In this document: in pieces, positions 42,726 through 50,971 of the stretch
How the letters are laid out: every line of letters begins with the position of its first letter
How positions within the stretch are numbered: the stretch's first letter is position 1
Assembly: GCF_013283745.1 (NCBI RefSeq)
Contig: NZ_JABSTZ010000002.1
Location: 310,001 to 374,000 of the forward strand
Direction of reading: 5' to 3'
Length of the DNA: 64,000 nucleotides
Source: Aeromicrobium stalagmiti
GTDB lineage: Bacteria; Actinomycetota; Actinomycetes; Propionibacteriales; Nocardioidaceae
Translations under genes and position numbers: made by a program
Notes under the pieces: model-generated
Seen by the model: only the letters and a program-made list of their open reading frames with translations
Told to the model about the DNA's origin: nothing
Databases searched by the model: none

Positions 42726-43366
42726 GCGGTCGGCCGCTCGATGATGACCTGGCCGCCGTGGGAGGCGGCGGTCTCCGCGAGCCGGAGCGTCGCGAGCAGC
42801 GGGTGGTCCTCGAGCACCTTCGCGCTGTTGGCCATGGCGCGCAGGACGGCGACCTCGCTGCGGGCGCGCTCGAGCGCGACCTGGGCCTGTCGCTGCGCGG
42901 TGACGAGCTCCTCGGTCGCGCGGCGGATCTCGGCCGGGACGACGACGTCACGCACCCCGAAGTCGGTGAGGGTGTAGCCGGCGGCGCTCGCGGCGGCGGC
43001 GATCGACAGCGGGGTCTCGTCGACCCTGATGCCGGCGACGACCTCGTCGAGGGTCAGGGCGTGGACGGTCTCACGGAGCCACGCCTTCACCGCGTCGTAC
43101 AAGAACGCATGGGGGTCCGCGGTGTGCTCGAGGTGGGCGACCGGGTCGGCGACCTGCACCTGCGCGGCGGCGCTGACCTTGACCGTGACGCCGTCGGCGG
43201 TGGGGATCTCCTGCGGACGGACCTCGAACAGCCTGACGCGCGTGTCGATCGTCCGCAGGGTGTGGCCGCGACCGCGGATGCGGTGGCGTCCCGGCTCGAG
43301 GACGCCGACCAGCGCGCCGTGGCGGTAGTGGACCACCCGCTCGTGCCGCATCACCGTGATCGTCAT
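42722..43366 (-). CDS. SPFH/Band-7 (slipin-like) protein
   Basis: 214 aa. A compact SPFH domain without an N-terminal membrane helix: VVHYRHGALVGVLEPGRHRI, the beta-strands RVRLFEVRPQEIPTADGVTV, AQVQVADPVAHL and LRETVHALTLDEVVAG. A helical tail follows (RATEELVTAQRQAQVALERA). Slipin-like proteins scaffold membranes and, as I recall, occur in some bacterial RNA-repair neighbourhoods. The start at 43366 is the first ATG giving the SPFH fold. A tRNA-like RNA element lies upstream on the same strand. Confidence 0.8.
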   Translation of the reverse strand: MTITVMRHERVVHYRHGALVGVLEPGRHRIRGRGHTLRTIDTRVRLFEVRPQEIPTADGVTVKVSAAAQVQVADPVAHLEHTADPHAFLYDAVKAWLRETVHALTLDEVVAGIRVDETPLSIAAAASAAGYTLTDFGVRDVVVPAEIRRATEELVTAQRQAQVALERARSEVAVLRAMANSAKVLEDHPLLATLRLAETAASHGGQVIIERPTA

Positions 43367-43453
43367 CGTCGTCTTCTCTCTCGCGCTGGGGCCGGTCGCA
43401 GGTCGGTCCGTCGTCGGGGCGGGGGACCCGAAGTCCCGCAGAGCCCGTTCCAC

Positions 43454-43472
43454 GGTGCCCCGAGGGGCCACC
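43454..43472 (-). terminator. Small hairpin between the tRNA-like element and the SPFH gene
   Basis: On the minus strand GGTGGCCCC and GGGGCACC fold into a short stem with one bulge. It follows the tRNA-like element and could end a discrete RNA. Confidence 0.35.
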
Positions 43473-43479
43473 GACCTGC

Positions 43480-43610
43480 GACCGGCGTGATGGGGACTCG
43501 AACCCCGGCCGCCGAAGCGGCTTACCAGACAGAGCCGCCACAGGGACGGCGTTCCGCGGGTACAACACGTGGAAACCGTCCGGCTACCGCCTCTGGCCCA
43601 CTGATCCGCG
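43480..43610 (-). ncRNA. tRNA-like structured RNA element (possible Y-RNA/tRNA relic)
   Basis: On the minus strand three stem-loops occur in order. First, GGACGG.TTCC...GGAA..CCGTCC (about 43582 to 43545). Second, a D-arm-like GCGGCT/AGCCGC stem with a loop ending TGGTA (about 43538 to 43517). Third, a T-arm-like stem GGGGTTCGAGTCCCC (43506 to 43492). ATCACGCCGG follows, with no CCA. There is no normal anticodon arm and the acceptor pairing is poor, so it is not a standard tRNA. It lies immediately upstream of the SPFH gene, same strand. Confidence 0.4.
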
Positions 43611-43623
43611 GACGGTCAGTCTG

Positions 43624-44124
43624 TCACGTGTCGAGGAAGCTCTCCACCAGCTGCGACTCGGCGCCCTGGGAGTCGAGCATCGCCGCTGTCATCGAGGTGT
43701 TGCGCAGGCTCGGCCAGACCTGCCACGTGAGGGCCAGCATGCCGGGGAAGCCCGCGATGACGAGGGGCCAGCCGCCGTGGCCGCTGACGAACGTCACCAC
43801 GACCGCGAGCAGGAGCGGAGCCTCGCAGAAGATCAGCTTGCGGACCGTCTGGCCGGCGAAGATGCCGATCGCGCGGCGGCGCTGCTCGTCGGCGGTGAGG
43901 TCGGACGGCAGGGGAGCGGCCGACAGCCAGACGCGTTCGGACAGGAACGCGCCGACGCCGACGAGGACGACGAGGAGCACCGACAGCCACGCCGGCGGGT
44001 AGTCGGCGTCGGTGCCGCCCAGCATGAAGAACAGCAAGACCAGGAAGCCACCGGTCAGGACGATCTGCAGGAGAGCGAACCGGCGGACCTCCTCGGGGGT
44101 CGCCTCGAACTCTTCACTCGCCAT
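43624..44124 (-). CDS. Hypothetical membrane protein
   Basis: 166 aa, no family recognised. Four hydrophobic segments: FALLQIVLTGGFLVLLFFML, WLSVLLVVLVGVGAFLSERV, LIFCEAPLLLAVVVTFVSG and WPLVIAGFPGMLALTWQVWP, with soluble ends. The ATG at 44124 starts the protein just before the first helix; GAAACT lies 6 nt upstream. Divergent to thyA, upstream of the tRNA-like element. Confidence 0.7.
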   Translation of the reverse strand: MASEEFEATPEEVRRFALLQIVLTGGFLVLLFFMLGGTDADYPPAWLSVLLVVLVGVGAFLSERVWLSAAPLPSDLTADEQRRRAIGIFAGQTVRKLIFCEAPLLLAVVVTFVSGHGGWPLVIAGFPGMLALTWQVWPSLRNTSMTAAMLDSQGAESQLVESFLDT

Positions 44125-44162
44125 GGACCGAGTTTCGCACACGATCTGTGGGGGGCCGTTGA

Positions 44163-44168
44163 TAGTCT
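44163..44168 (+). promoter_or_regulatory. Leaderless-type -10 for thyA
   Basis: TAGTCT ends 6 nt before the thyA ATG. Confidence 0.5.
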
Positions 44169-44174
44169 GCCGAC

Positions 44175-44969
44175 ATGCGGGCCTACCTCGATCTCGTCCA
44201 ACGAATCCTCGACGACGGGGTCGCGAAGGGCGACCGCACCGGCACCGGCACACGCAGCGTGTTCGGTCACCAGATGCGCTTCGACCTGTCCGAGGGGTTC
44301 CCCCTGGTGACGACCAAGAAGATCCACCTCAAGTCGGTCGTGGCCGAGCTGTTGTGGTTCATCAAGGGCGACACCAACACGCAGTACCTCCGCGACAACG
44401 GGGTGTCGATCTGGGACGAGTGGGCCGACGACAACGGCGACCTCGGCCCGGTCTACGGCTACCAGTGGCGGTCGTGGCCCGCGCCCGACGGCCGGCACAT
44501 CGACCAGCTCGCCCAGGTCATCGAGCAGATCCGGACCAACCCCGACTCGCGCCGTCACGTCGTCAGCGCGTGGAACGTCGCCGACCTCGACGCGATGGCG
44601 CTCATGCCGTGCCACGCGTTCTTCCAGTTCTACGTCGCCGACGGCAAGCTCTCCTGCCAGATGTACCAGCGGTCGGCCGACGTGTTCCTCGGCGTGCCGT
44701 TCAACATCGCCTCCTACGCGCTGCTGACCCACATGGTCGCGCAGGTGGTGGGCCTCGAGGTCGGCGACTTCGTCCACACGCTCGGCGACGCCCACCTCTA
44801 CGTCAACCACCTCGACCAGGCCCGCGAGCAGCTCACGCGTGAGCCGCGGGCCCTGCCCGAGCTGTGGCTCGACCCGTCGGTCACCTCGATCGACGACTTC
44901 ACGCTCGACTCGATTAAGGTCACGGGCTACGACCCCCACCCGCTGATCAAGGCTCCGATCGCGGTATGA
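44175..44969 (+). CDS. thyA: Thymidylate synthase
   Basis: 264 aa, usual length. It makes dTMP from dUMP with methylene-tetrahydrofolate. Landmarks: [20 protein letters not shown], catalytic Cys at about 147 in [11 protein letters not shown], the [17 protein letters not shown] nucleotide-binding segment and the C-terminal IKAPIAV. Coupled to folA by a 4-nt overlap, which recycles the dihydrofolate produced. Confidence 0.96.
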   Translation: MRAYLDLVQRILDDGVAKGDRTGTGTRSVFGHQMRFDLSEGFPLVTTKKIHLKSVVAELLWFIKGDTNTQYLRDNGVSIWDEWADDNGDLGPVYGYQWRSWPAPDGRHIDQLAQVIEQIRTNPDSRRHVVSAWNVADLDAMALMPCHAFFQFYVADGKLSCQMYQRSADVFLGVPFNIASYALLTHMVAQVVGLEVGDFVHTLGDAHLYVNHLDQAREQLTREPRALPELWLDPSVTSIDDFTLDSIKVTGYDPHPLIKAPIAV

Positions 44970-45454
44970 CCTGCACGATCGTGGTCGCGATCGGGCACAA
45001 CGGCGTCATCGGGCGCGACGGCGACCTGCCGTGGCCGCCGACCGGTGACCTCGCCCACTTCAAGGCGCTCACGATGGGCCACCCCCTGGTGATGGGCCGC
45101 ACGACGTTCGAGTCGATCGGACGTCCGTTGCCCGGGCGCACCTCGATCGTGCTGACCCGTGACCCCACGTGGAACGCCGACGGTGTCGAGGTCGCCGGCG
45201 ATCTCGCGGCGGCCCTGGCCCGGGCCGCGGAGCTCGACGACGACGTCTTCCTGGTCGGCGGCGCCCAGGTCTATGCCGAGGCGCTGGGTGCCGGCTTGGT
45301 CGACCGCATGGTCGTCACCCACGTGCACCAGTCGCCCGACGGTGACGCCTGGTTCCCCGACGTCGACTGGAAGGCATGGACCGAGACGTCCCGCGAGGCG
45401 CACGACGGCTACGACATCGCCACCTACGACCGCCTTCCCCACGACCCCACCTGA
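44966..45454 (+). CDS. folA: Dihydrofolate reductase
   Basis: 162 aa. It reduces dihydrofolate to tetrahydrofolate with NADPH. Motifs: [20 protein letters not shown] (with the acidic/tryptophan active-site loop replaced by the common actinobacterial D/L-P-W form), [16 protein letters not shown] and [14 protein letters not shown]. Directly after thyA; its stop is followed at once by family 2 palindromes. Confidence 0.94.
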   Translation: MTCTIVVAIGHNGVIGRDGDLPWPPTGDLAHFKALTMGHPLVMGRTTFESIGRPLPGRTSIVLTRDPTWNADGVEVAGDLAAALARAAELDDDVFLVGGAQVYAEALGAGLVDRMVVTHVHQSPDGDAWFPDVDWKAWTETSREAHDGYDIATYDRLPHDPT

Positions 45455-45455
45455 C

Positions 45456-45550
45456 CCAAAACTGTGCGATTCAGCACCGCGTCCCCGCAGAACTGTGCGT
45501 GAGTGCACCACCGCGAACGCGAGAACGGGGCAGACTCGCACACTTTGGCC
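45456..45550. repeat. Family 2 repeat cluster (downstream flank of DUF559 gene 2)
   Basis: One half-unit AAAACTGTGCGATTC (45458-45472) is followed by a full palindrome: left AACTGTGCG (45491-45499) and right GACTCGCACACTTTGG (45533-45548). The cluster begins 1 nt after the folA stop and ends 5 nt before the DUF559 stop. Its inverted counterpart, in the order full then half, lies at 46567-46660. Confidence 0.8.
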
Positions 45551-45554
45551 GTGG

Positions 45555-46463
45555 TCACTCGAACAGGGCGCGCCACTCGTCGTCGAAGCGCGGGACCGGC
45601 GCCCACCCCTGACGTGACTCGAGCACCGCCCGCACCCGCAGGACGATGTCGCGCGGCCGGGCCAGCTGAGCGGCGGTGACGACGATGAAGACCCACCCGA
45701 GTCGCTCCATCTGCTCGCGCCGGCGCACGTCCCGCTCCCGCTGGGCGAGGCTGAGGCCGTGCTGGCGTCCGTCGTACTCGATCGCGATCTTCCAGCGGCT
45801 CCACGACAGGTCGATGCGAGCAATGACCCCGTCCTCGTCGCCGTACGAGACGTTGCACTCCAGCGGCGGCAGTCCCGCGAGCTCGAGCATGAGGCGCACG
45901 TACGTCTCGCGGGGTGACTCGGCCCGGTCACTGGCCAGGTGCAGCGCGCGGCGAGCCTTGCGAACGCCGGCGCCGTGGTGGTGGTGCAGGAAGTGGTCGA
46001 GGCGACCTGGCGTGACGAGCCTGCGCTGGTATGAGCTGTCGACCGCGATCACGAGATCGACCAGGGAGAGCTGCGTGGCCGCCGTCGAGAGGGCCAGCTC
46101 AGGCGACAGCGCACGCCAGCCGTCGACGTCCCTGCTCTTGACGGCGGCGAGCCGATGCGTCGTGACGCCCCGGATGCGCAACGGCTCCTGCCGTGCCGTC
46201 GACACGTGGGGCAGCAGGTCGTCGCCGACATCGATGCCGTAGAGCGCGAGGGCGCTCTGGTGGCTCGCGACGCAGTGGTCCGGAGTGGCCAGCAGGGCTG
46301 CCTCGATCATGAGCCTGCGCGTCAGCTCGAGGTCTGCCGAGGCATACACGGTGGGCAGCAGCATCTGGAAGCGTCTGCCCTGCAGCATGCGCCGGGTGTA
46401 GCCACGGCTCGCGGCCCACGCGAGCGTGAACGGGCGGTCGGACGGCAGCGGAGGTCGGGTCAT
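45555..46463 (-). CDS. DUF559 (Vsr-like) nuclease-domain protein 2
   Basis: 302 aa. The N-terminal 90 residues have an AbiEi-like layout (FTLAWAASRGYTRRMLQGRR). The C-terminal nuclease motif is at about 217-267: IDLSWSRWKIAIEYDGRQHG with D-x10-E spacing, then RDVRRREQMERLGWVFIVVT, characteristic of DUF559/Vsr-like PD-(D/E)xK enzymes. It has the same architecture and the same motif position as DUF559 protein 1 at 28762, with low overall similarity. Flanked on both sides by family 2 repeats. Role unknown; repeat-associated DNA processing is the working hypothesis. Confidence 0.8.
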   Translation of the reverse strand: MTRPPLPSDRPFTLAWAASRGYTRRMLQGRRFQMLLPTVYASADLELTRRLMIEAALLATPDHCVASHQSALALYGIDVGDDLLPHVSTARQEPLRIRGVTTHRLAAVKSRDVDGWRALSPELALSTAATQLSLVDLVIAVDSSYQRRLVTPGRLDHFLHHHHGAGVRKARRALHLASDRAESPRETYVRLMLELAGLPPLECNVSYGDEDGVIARIDLSWSRWKIAIEYDGRQHGLSLAQRERDVRRREQMERLGWVFIVVTAAQLARPRDIVLRVRAVLESRQGWAPVPRFDDEWRALFE

Positions 46464-46566
46464 GGCTCCACGACACGGGAGCAGGGACGCCCCGACCACC
46501 GCCGAGCAGCCGTCTGTGGACGACGATCAGTCCGTCAACCGCCTGTGGAGGCCGTCCCCCCAGCAC

Positions 46567-46660
46567 GAAACTGTGCGCGTCTGCACCGATTTGTCACCGG
46601 GAGCGGGGCGATCTCGCACACTTTGGGGCAAGGGGCGGGCAGAATCGCACATTTTTGGGG
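46567..46660. repeat. Family 2 repeat cluster (upstream flank of DUF559 gene 2)
   Basis: A full palindrome, left GAAACTGTGCG (46567-46577) and right CGCACACTTTGG (46615-46626), is followed by a half-unit AATCGCACATTTTTGG (46643-46658). This is the reverse-complement arrangement of the cluster at 45456-45550, so the nuclease gene sits inside an inverted pair of about 95-bp elements. It also lies at the 3' end of the leftward thioesterase gene. Confidence 0.8.
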
Positions 46661-46667
46661 GAGGGGG

Positions 46668-47453
46668 TCAGAGGAGGATGCCGAGCTGGCGGCTCTGGGC
46701 CAGCAGGTTGCCGTCCTCGTCCCACAGCTCGCAGTCCTCCTCGTGGAAGCCGTTGACGACGTGCCGGGTCGTCAGGCGGGTCGCGATCCAGCCGGGGCTG
46801 GGCAGGCGGTGCAGGTGCACCGTGAGCTGCACGGTCATGGAGTTGAAGCCGTCGCCGAGCTCGACGACCGGCGGCACGTAGGCGTCGCAGAGGAAGGCGA
46901 GCGCCGGGAAGTCGATCGCCCGGCCGTCGCGGAGCCGCTGCCACACCATGAGCGTCGGGTCGCCGCTCGGCGTGCCGAGGAAGAAGCCCGGCACCTGGTC
47001 GATGCGGTAGTCGACGCGGTCGAACAGGCCGCCCTCGGGCGTGCCCTTGCCGCGCGGGTCGATGCACTCGCCGGGCGGGCGCAGGTCGGGCGGCGTGCCC
47101 AGCTCGCGGCTGACGCCGTCGCCCCGGTCGCCGAAGCTCGCGGTCATCTCGGCGACGTGGCGCTCGCCCTCCCAGAGCGACGCCGTGCCGGTCTGCACCC
47201 GACGTCCCCTGCGCAGCGCCCTGGTGCGCAGCTCGGCGGCGCCGGTCTCGGGCGAGGCGAGATAGCTGATCGAGGCGACGAGGGGATCGCCGGCGCCGAG
47301 CTCGTCGCCGAGACCGCGCAGCATCGCAGCCAGGATGTAGCCGCCGTTGGGCTTGCCGAGCGGGGTGTTCCAGCGGTCGGTCAGGGTCAGGTCGCGGGTG
47401 CCGTCGCCGCGCGACACCGAGGCGGTGTCGATCTCGTAGATGTCCTCGTTCAC
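46668..47453 (-). CDS. Acyl-CoA thioesterase (TesB-like double hotdog)
   Basis: 261 aa, GTG start. Two hotdog-fold halves: the first with KPNGGYILAAMLRGLGDEL and TASLWEGERHVAEMTASFGD, the second with FPALAFLCDAYVPPVVELG and ending LWDEDGNLLAQSRQLGILL. It resembles actinobacterial TesB-like thioesterases that hydrolyse acyl-CoA. CAGGAT lies 6 nt before the GTG. Divergent to dapA. Confidence 0.82.
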   Translation of the reverse strand: MNEDIYEIDTASVSRGDGTRDLTLTDRWNTPLGKPNGGYILAAMLRGLGDELGAGDPLVASISYLASPETGAAELRTRALRRGRRVQTGTASLWEGERHVAEMTASFGDRGDGVSRELGTPPDLRPPGECIDPRGKGTPEGGLFDRVDYRIDQVPGFFLGTPSGDPTLMVWQRLRDGRAIDFPALAFLCDAYVPPVVELGDGFNSMTVQLTVHLHRLPSPGWIATRLTTRHVVNGFHEEDCELWDEDGNLLAQSRQLGILL

Positions 47454-47494
47454 GGCTCCATCCTGCCGGTCGTCGCCGACAGGTCGAGAAGCGG

Positions 47495-47500
47495 TAGCCT
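47495..47500 (+). promoter_or_regulatory. Leaderless-type -10 for dapA
   Basis: TAGCCT ends 7 nt before the dapA ATG. Confidence 0.48.
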
Positions 47501-47507
47501 CGGGGGT

Positions 47508-48422
47508 ATGACGTCGCCCCTCGCCTCCGAGGCTGCGCCCTTCGGGCGTGTGCTGACCGCCATGGTCACGCCGTTCACCCGTGAGGGTGAGCTCGACCTC
47601 GATGCTGCCCAGAAGGTCGCCTCCCACCTGGTCGACCAGGGCAACGACGGTCTCGTCGTCAGCGGCACCACGGGCGAGGCGCCCACGACGACCGTCGACG
47701 AGGACGGACGCCTGCTCGCCGCCGTGCTCGAGGCCGTCGGCGACCGCGCGTCGATCGTGGCCGGGGTCGGCACCAACGACACGCGTCACTCCGTCGAGCT
47801 CGCGCAGCAGGCCAAGAAGGCCGGCGCCCACGGCACGCTGATCGTGACCCCCTACTACAGCAAGCCCCCGCAGTCGGGCCTGCTCGCCCACTTCACCGAG
47901 GTCGCGCGGGCCGGAGACGACACCCCGGTCATGCTCTACGACATCCCGGGCCGCAGCGGCATCGCGATCGCCGACGAGACCTACGTCGCGCTGGCCGACA
48001 CCCCGCAGATCGTCGCGATGAAGGACGCCACCGGCGACCTCGACCGCGGCGTCTGGCTCATGAACGAGACCGGCATCCGCATCTACTCCGGCGACGACAC
48101 GCTCAACCTGCCGTGGCTCGCGATGGGCGCCAGCGGCATCGTCAGCGTCGTCGCCCACGCGGCGGGCCGTCCGTACGCCGAGATGGTCGCGGCGGTCGAC
48201 GCCGGCGACCTCGCCACCGCACGAGCCATCAACACCAGACTTCAGCCCGCCGTTCGGGCGATGATGAACCACACGCAAGGCGCGATCACCTCCAAGGCTG
48301 CCCTGCAGCTGCTCGGCGTGCTCGACCACCGCACGATGCGTGCCCCTCTGCCTGCTGCGACCGAGGAAGAGGTCGCGATCGTTCGCGACGGCCTCGTCGC
48401 ATCAGGCCTTCTCGAAAGCTAG
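47508..48422 (+). CDS. dapA: 4-hydroxy-tetrahydrodipicolinate synthase
   Basis: 304-aa TIM-barrel aldolase. It condenses pyruvate with aspartate semialdehyde. Motifs: LTAMVTPFTREGELD, the GTTGEAPTT loop, the catalytic tyrosine in MLYDIPGRSG and the Schiff-base lysine in IVAMKDATGDL. Followed 11 nt later by rnj, the conserved dapA-rnj pair. Confidence 0.95.
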   Translation: MTSPLASEAAPFGRVLTAMVTPFTREGELDLDAAQKVASHLVDQGNDGLVVSGTTGEAPTTTVDEDGRLLAAVLEAVGDRASIVAGVGTNDTRHSVELAQQAKKAGAHGTLIVTPYYSKPPQSGLLAHFTEVARAGDDTPVMLYDIPGRSGIAIADETYVALADTPQIVAMKDATGDLDRGVWLMNETGIRIYSGDDTLNLPWLAMGASGIVSVVAHAAGRPYAEMVAAVDAGDLATARAINTRLQPAVRAMMNHTQGAITSKAALQLLGVLDHRTMRAPLPAATEEEVAIVRDGLVASGLLES

Positions 48423-48433
48423 GCACTGCCCAC

Positions 48434-50113
48434 ATGAGCCACATGCACCTGGAGCTCGACGCTCCTCCCGCCCTTCCCGACGGCGCCCTGCGAGTCATCC
48501 CGCTCGGCGGACTCGGCGAGATCGGTCGCAACATGACCTCGTTCGAGTACGGCGGCAAGATCGTCATCGTCGACTGCGGCGTCCTCTTCCCCGAGGAGAC
48601 CCAGCCCGGCGTCGACCTGATCCTGCCCGACTTCGGACCCATCCGTGACCGCCTCAAGGACGTCGTCGGCATCGTCCTGACGCACGGCCACGAGGACCAC
48701 ATCGGTGGCGTGCCCTACCTGCTGCGCGAGCGTGGCAACATCCCCGTCATCGGGTCCAAGCTGACGCTGGCGTTCCTCGACCCCAAGCTCAAGGAGCACA
48801 AGCTCAAGGACGCCCCCAAGTACGAGGTCTCCGAGGGCGACATCATGGACCTCGGGCCGTTCGAGCTCGAGTTCGTGGCGGTCAACCACTCGATCCCCGA
48901 CGCGCTGGCCGTCGCGATCAAGACCCCCGCGGGCGTCGCGCTGCACACCGGCGACTTCAAGATGGACCAGCTGCCGCTCGACGGCCGCATCACCGACCTG
49001 CGGGCGTTCGCCCGGCTCGGCGAGGAGGGGGTCGACCTCTTCCTGACCGACTCGACCAACGCCGAGGTCCCGGGCTTCACGACGTCCGAGCGCAACATCA
49101 CGCCGGCGATCGACGCGGTCTTCGCCAGCAGCACCAAGCGCATCATCGTCGCCTCGTTCGCCTCGCACATCCACCGCGTGCAGCAGGTCATCGACGCCGC
49201 GGTCAAGCACGACCGCAAGGTCGCCTACGTCGGACGCTCGATGGTCCGCAACATGCAGATCGCCCGTGAGCTCGGCTACCTGCACGTCCCCGACGGCGTC
49301 GTCGTCGACAAGATCGACGCGGCCCCGCCGCACAAGATGGTGCTGATGTCGACGGGCTCGCAGGGCGAGCCGATGGCAGCCCTCTCGCGCATGGCCAACA
49401 ACAGCCACCAGCAGGTCAGCCTCGAGCCGGGCGACACGGTGCTCATGGCCTCGTCGCTGATCCCCGGCAACGAGAACGCGATCTACCGCGTCATCGACGG
49501 GCTCACCAAGCTCGGCGCCAACGTCGTCCACAAGGGCAACGCCCTGGTGCACGTCTCGGGCCACGCGTCGGCCGGCGAGCTGCTCTACTGCTACAACATC
49601 GTCCAGCCCAGCAACGTGCTGCCGGTGCACGGCGAGATCAGGCACCTGCACGCCAACGCCAAGCTGGCCACGGCCACGGGCGTCCCCAACGTGCTGCTGG
49701 CCGAGGACGGCTACGTCATCGACCTGGTCGACGGACACGCCTCGATCACCGGTGCGGTCGACGTCGGCTACGTCTACGTCGACGGCTCGTCGGTCGGCGA
49801 CCTGACCGACTCCGAGCTCAAGGACCGGCGCGTGCTGGCCGAGGAGGGCTTCGTCTCGGTCGTCGTCGTCATCGACTCGGCCACGGGCAAGATCCTCTCC
49901 GGCCCCGAGATCCACGCCCGCGGCATCGCCGAGGACGACTCGGCGTTCGACGAGATCGTGCCCAAGATCGTGGCCGCCCTCGAGGACGCCCTGTCCGACG
50001 GCACCCGCGACAACCGCCAGCTGCAGCAGGTCATCCGCCGCGTGCTGGGCTCGTTCGTCGGCCGTCGCCTGCGTCGCCGTCCGATGATCCTCCCGGTCGT
50101 CATCGAGGCCTGA
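48434..50113 (+). CDS. rnj: Ribonuclease J
   Basis: 559 aa metallo-beta-lactamase/beta-CASP nuclease with 5'-exo and endonuclease activity on RNA. The zinc motif HGHEDH is at about 83. VNHSIPDALAVAIKT, HTGDFKMDQ and LTDSTNAEVPGFT follow. The beta-CASP end has MSTGSQGEPMAALSRMAN and HVSGHASAGELL, then a C-terminal domain. Translationally close to dapA. Confidence 0.95.
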   Translation: MSHMHLELDAPPALPDGALRVIPLGGLGEIGRNMTSFEYGGKIVIVDCGVLFPEETQPGVDLILPDFGPIRDRLKDVVGIVLTHGHEDHIGGVPYLLRERGNIPVIGSKLTLAFLDPKLKEHKLKDAPKYEVSEGDIMDLGPFELEFVAVNHSIPDALAVAIKTPAGVALHTGDFKMDQLPLDGRITDLRAFARLGEEGVDLFLTDSTNAEVPGFTTSERNITPAIDAVFASSTKRIIVASFASHIHRVQQVIDAAVKHDRKVAYVGRSMVRNMQIARELGYLHVPDGVVVDKIDAAPPHKMVLMSTGSQGEPMAALSRMANNSHQQVSLEPGDTVLMASSLIPGNENAIYRVIDGLTKLGANVVHKGNALVHVSGHASAGELLYCYNIVQPSNVLPVHGEIRHLHANAKLATATGVPNVLLAEDGYVIDLVDGHASITGAVDVGYVYVDGSSVGDLTDSELKDRRVLAEEGFVSVVVVIDSATGKILSGPEIHARGIAEDDSAFDEIVPKIVAALEDALSDGTRDNRQLQQVIRRVLGSFVGRRLRRRPMILPVVIEA

Positions 50114-50121
50114 GGCCCGTC

Positions 50122-50727
50122 CTGTCCAGCACGCCGGCCCTCCCCGCGCACGATGCGATCGTCCTCGCGGGCGGTCGGTCGCGGCGGATGGGTGGCGTCG
50201 ACAAGATGACGCTCGTCGTCGACGGACGGCCGATCCTGGCCGCTGCGTGCGACGCCGTCGCATCGGCTCGGCGGCTGGTCGTGGTCGGCCCGGCCGGGGT
50301 CGCCGGCACCCCGGAGCGGGCAGTCGCGGTCCGCGAGGACCCGCCCTTCGCCGGACCCGCTGCGGCGATCGGCGCGGGCCTGGCCGCGCTCGGTGACGAC
50401 GTCGCCGCGATCGTGGTCGTCCTCGCCGCCGACGTGCCCCGTGCCGCCGAGGCGGTGCCCGCCCTGCTGGTGCACGCGGCCGGCAGCGACGCCGACGGCG
50501 TCGTCGCGCGCTCGTCCGACGGGCGCCGGCAGCCGCTGCTCGCGGTCTATCGCTCGGCGTCGCTCCGCGCGGCGCTCGAGGAGCACGTGCCGCTGACCGA
50601 CCTCGGCGTCGGCCAGGTGACCAGGTCGCTGCACCTCGACGAGCTCGACCTGCCCGACGACGTGCTGGCCGACATCGACTCGCCGGCCGACCTGGCACGC
50701 CTCACGGAGGAGACCAGCCGTGGATGA
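50122..50727 (+). CDS. mobA: Molybdenum cofactor guanylyltransferase MobA-like, probable CTG start
   Basis: About 201 aa if begun at CTG 50122. It transfers GMP to molybdopterin. The signature AIVLAGGRSRRMGGVDK lies upstream of the first ATG (50188), which would delete half of the nucleotide-binding loop. No ATG, GTG or TTG precedes it in frame back into rnj. CTG at 50122 has GAGG 6 nt upstream (overlapping the rnj stop). Later motifs are DPPFAGPAAAIGAGL, VVVLAADVPRAAEAV and DIDSPADL. It fits the nitrate reductase downstream, which needs the guanine-dinucleotide cofactor. Confidence 0.75.
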   Translation: MSSTPALPAHDAIVLAGGRSRRMGGVDKMTLVVDGRPILAAACDAVASARRLVVVGPAGVAGTPERAVAVREDPPFAGPAAAIGAGLAALGDDVAAIVVVLAADVPRAAEAVPALLVHAAGSDADGVVARSSDGRRQPLLAVYRSASLRAALEEHVPLTDLGVGQVTRSLHLDELDLPDDVLADIDSPADLARLTEETSRG

Positions 50728-50971
50728 ACGATCGCTGCCGCGCTGGGCGGCCGGCCTCGCACAGGATCTGGGCATCGAGCAGGTGCTCGACGTCGACGCC
50801 GTGCTCGACCTCGCCGCCGACGCGGCGCACGGGGTCATGCGTCCCGCCGCACCGTTGACGACCTATCTGGTCGGCGTCGCGGTCGGTCAGGCCGGTGGCG
50901 ATCCCGAGCGGGTCGCCGAGGTGCTGGCCCGGGTGCACCGCGCGATCGAGCAGTGGGACGACGACGCGTGA
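50720..50971 (+). CDS. Small acidic DUF6457-like protein
   Basis: 83 aa, GTG start, overlapping mobA by 8 nt and moeA by 4 nt. The helical sequence RWAAGLAQDLGIEQVLDVD and TTYLVGVAVGQAGGDPERVA matches the small DUF6457 family found between molybdenum-cofactor genes in actinobacteria. Function unknown; probably an accessory of cofactor maturation. Confidence 0.75.
   Translation: MDERSLPRWAAGLAQDLGIEQVLDVDAVLDLAADAAHGVMRPAAPLTTYLVGVAVGQAGGDPERVAEVLARVHRAIEQWDDDA

Noticed and set aside
43480..43610. A normal tRNA gene
   Set aside because: T-arm-like and D-arm-like stems exist but there is no anticodon arm, no good acceptor stem and no CCA; reported only as a tRNA-like element.
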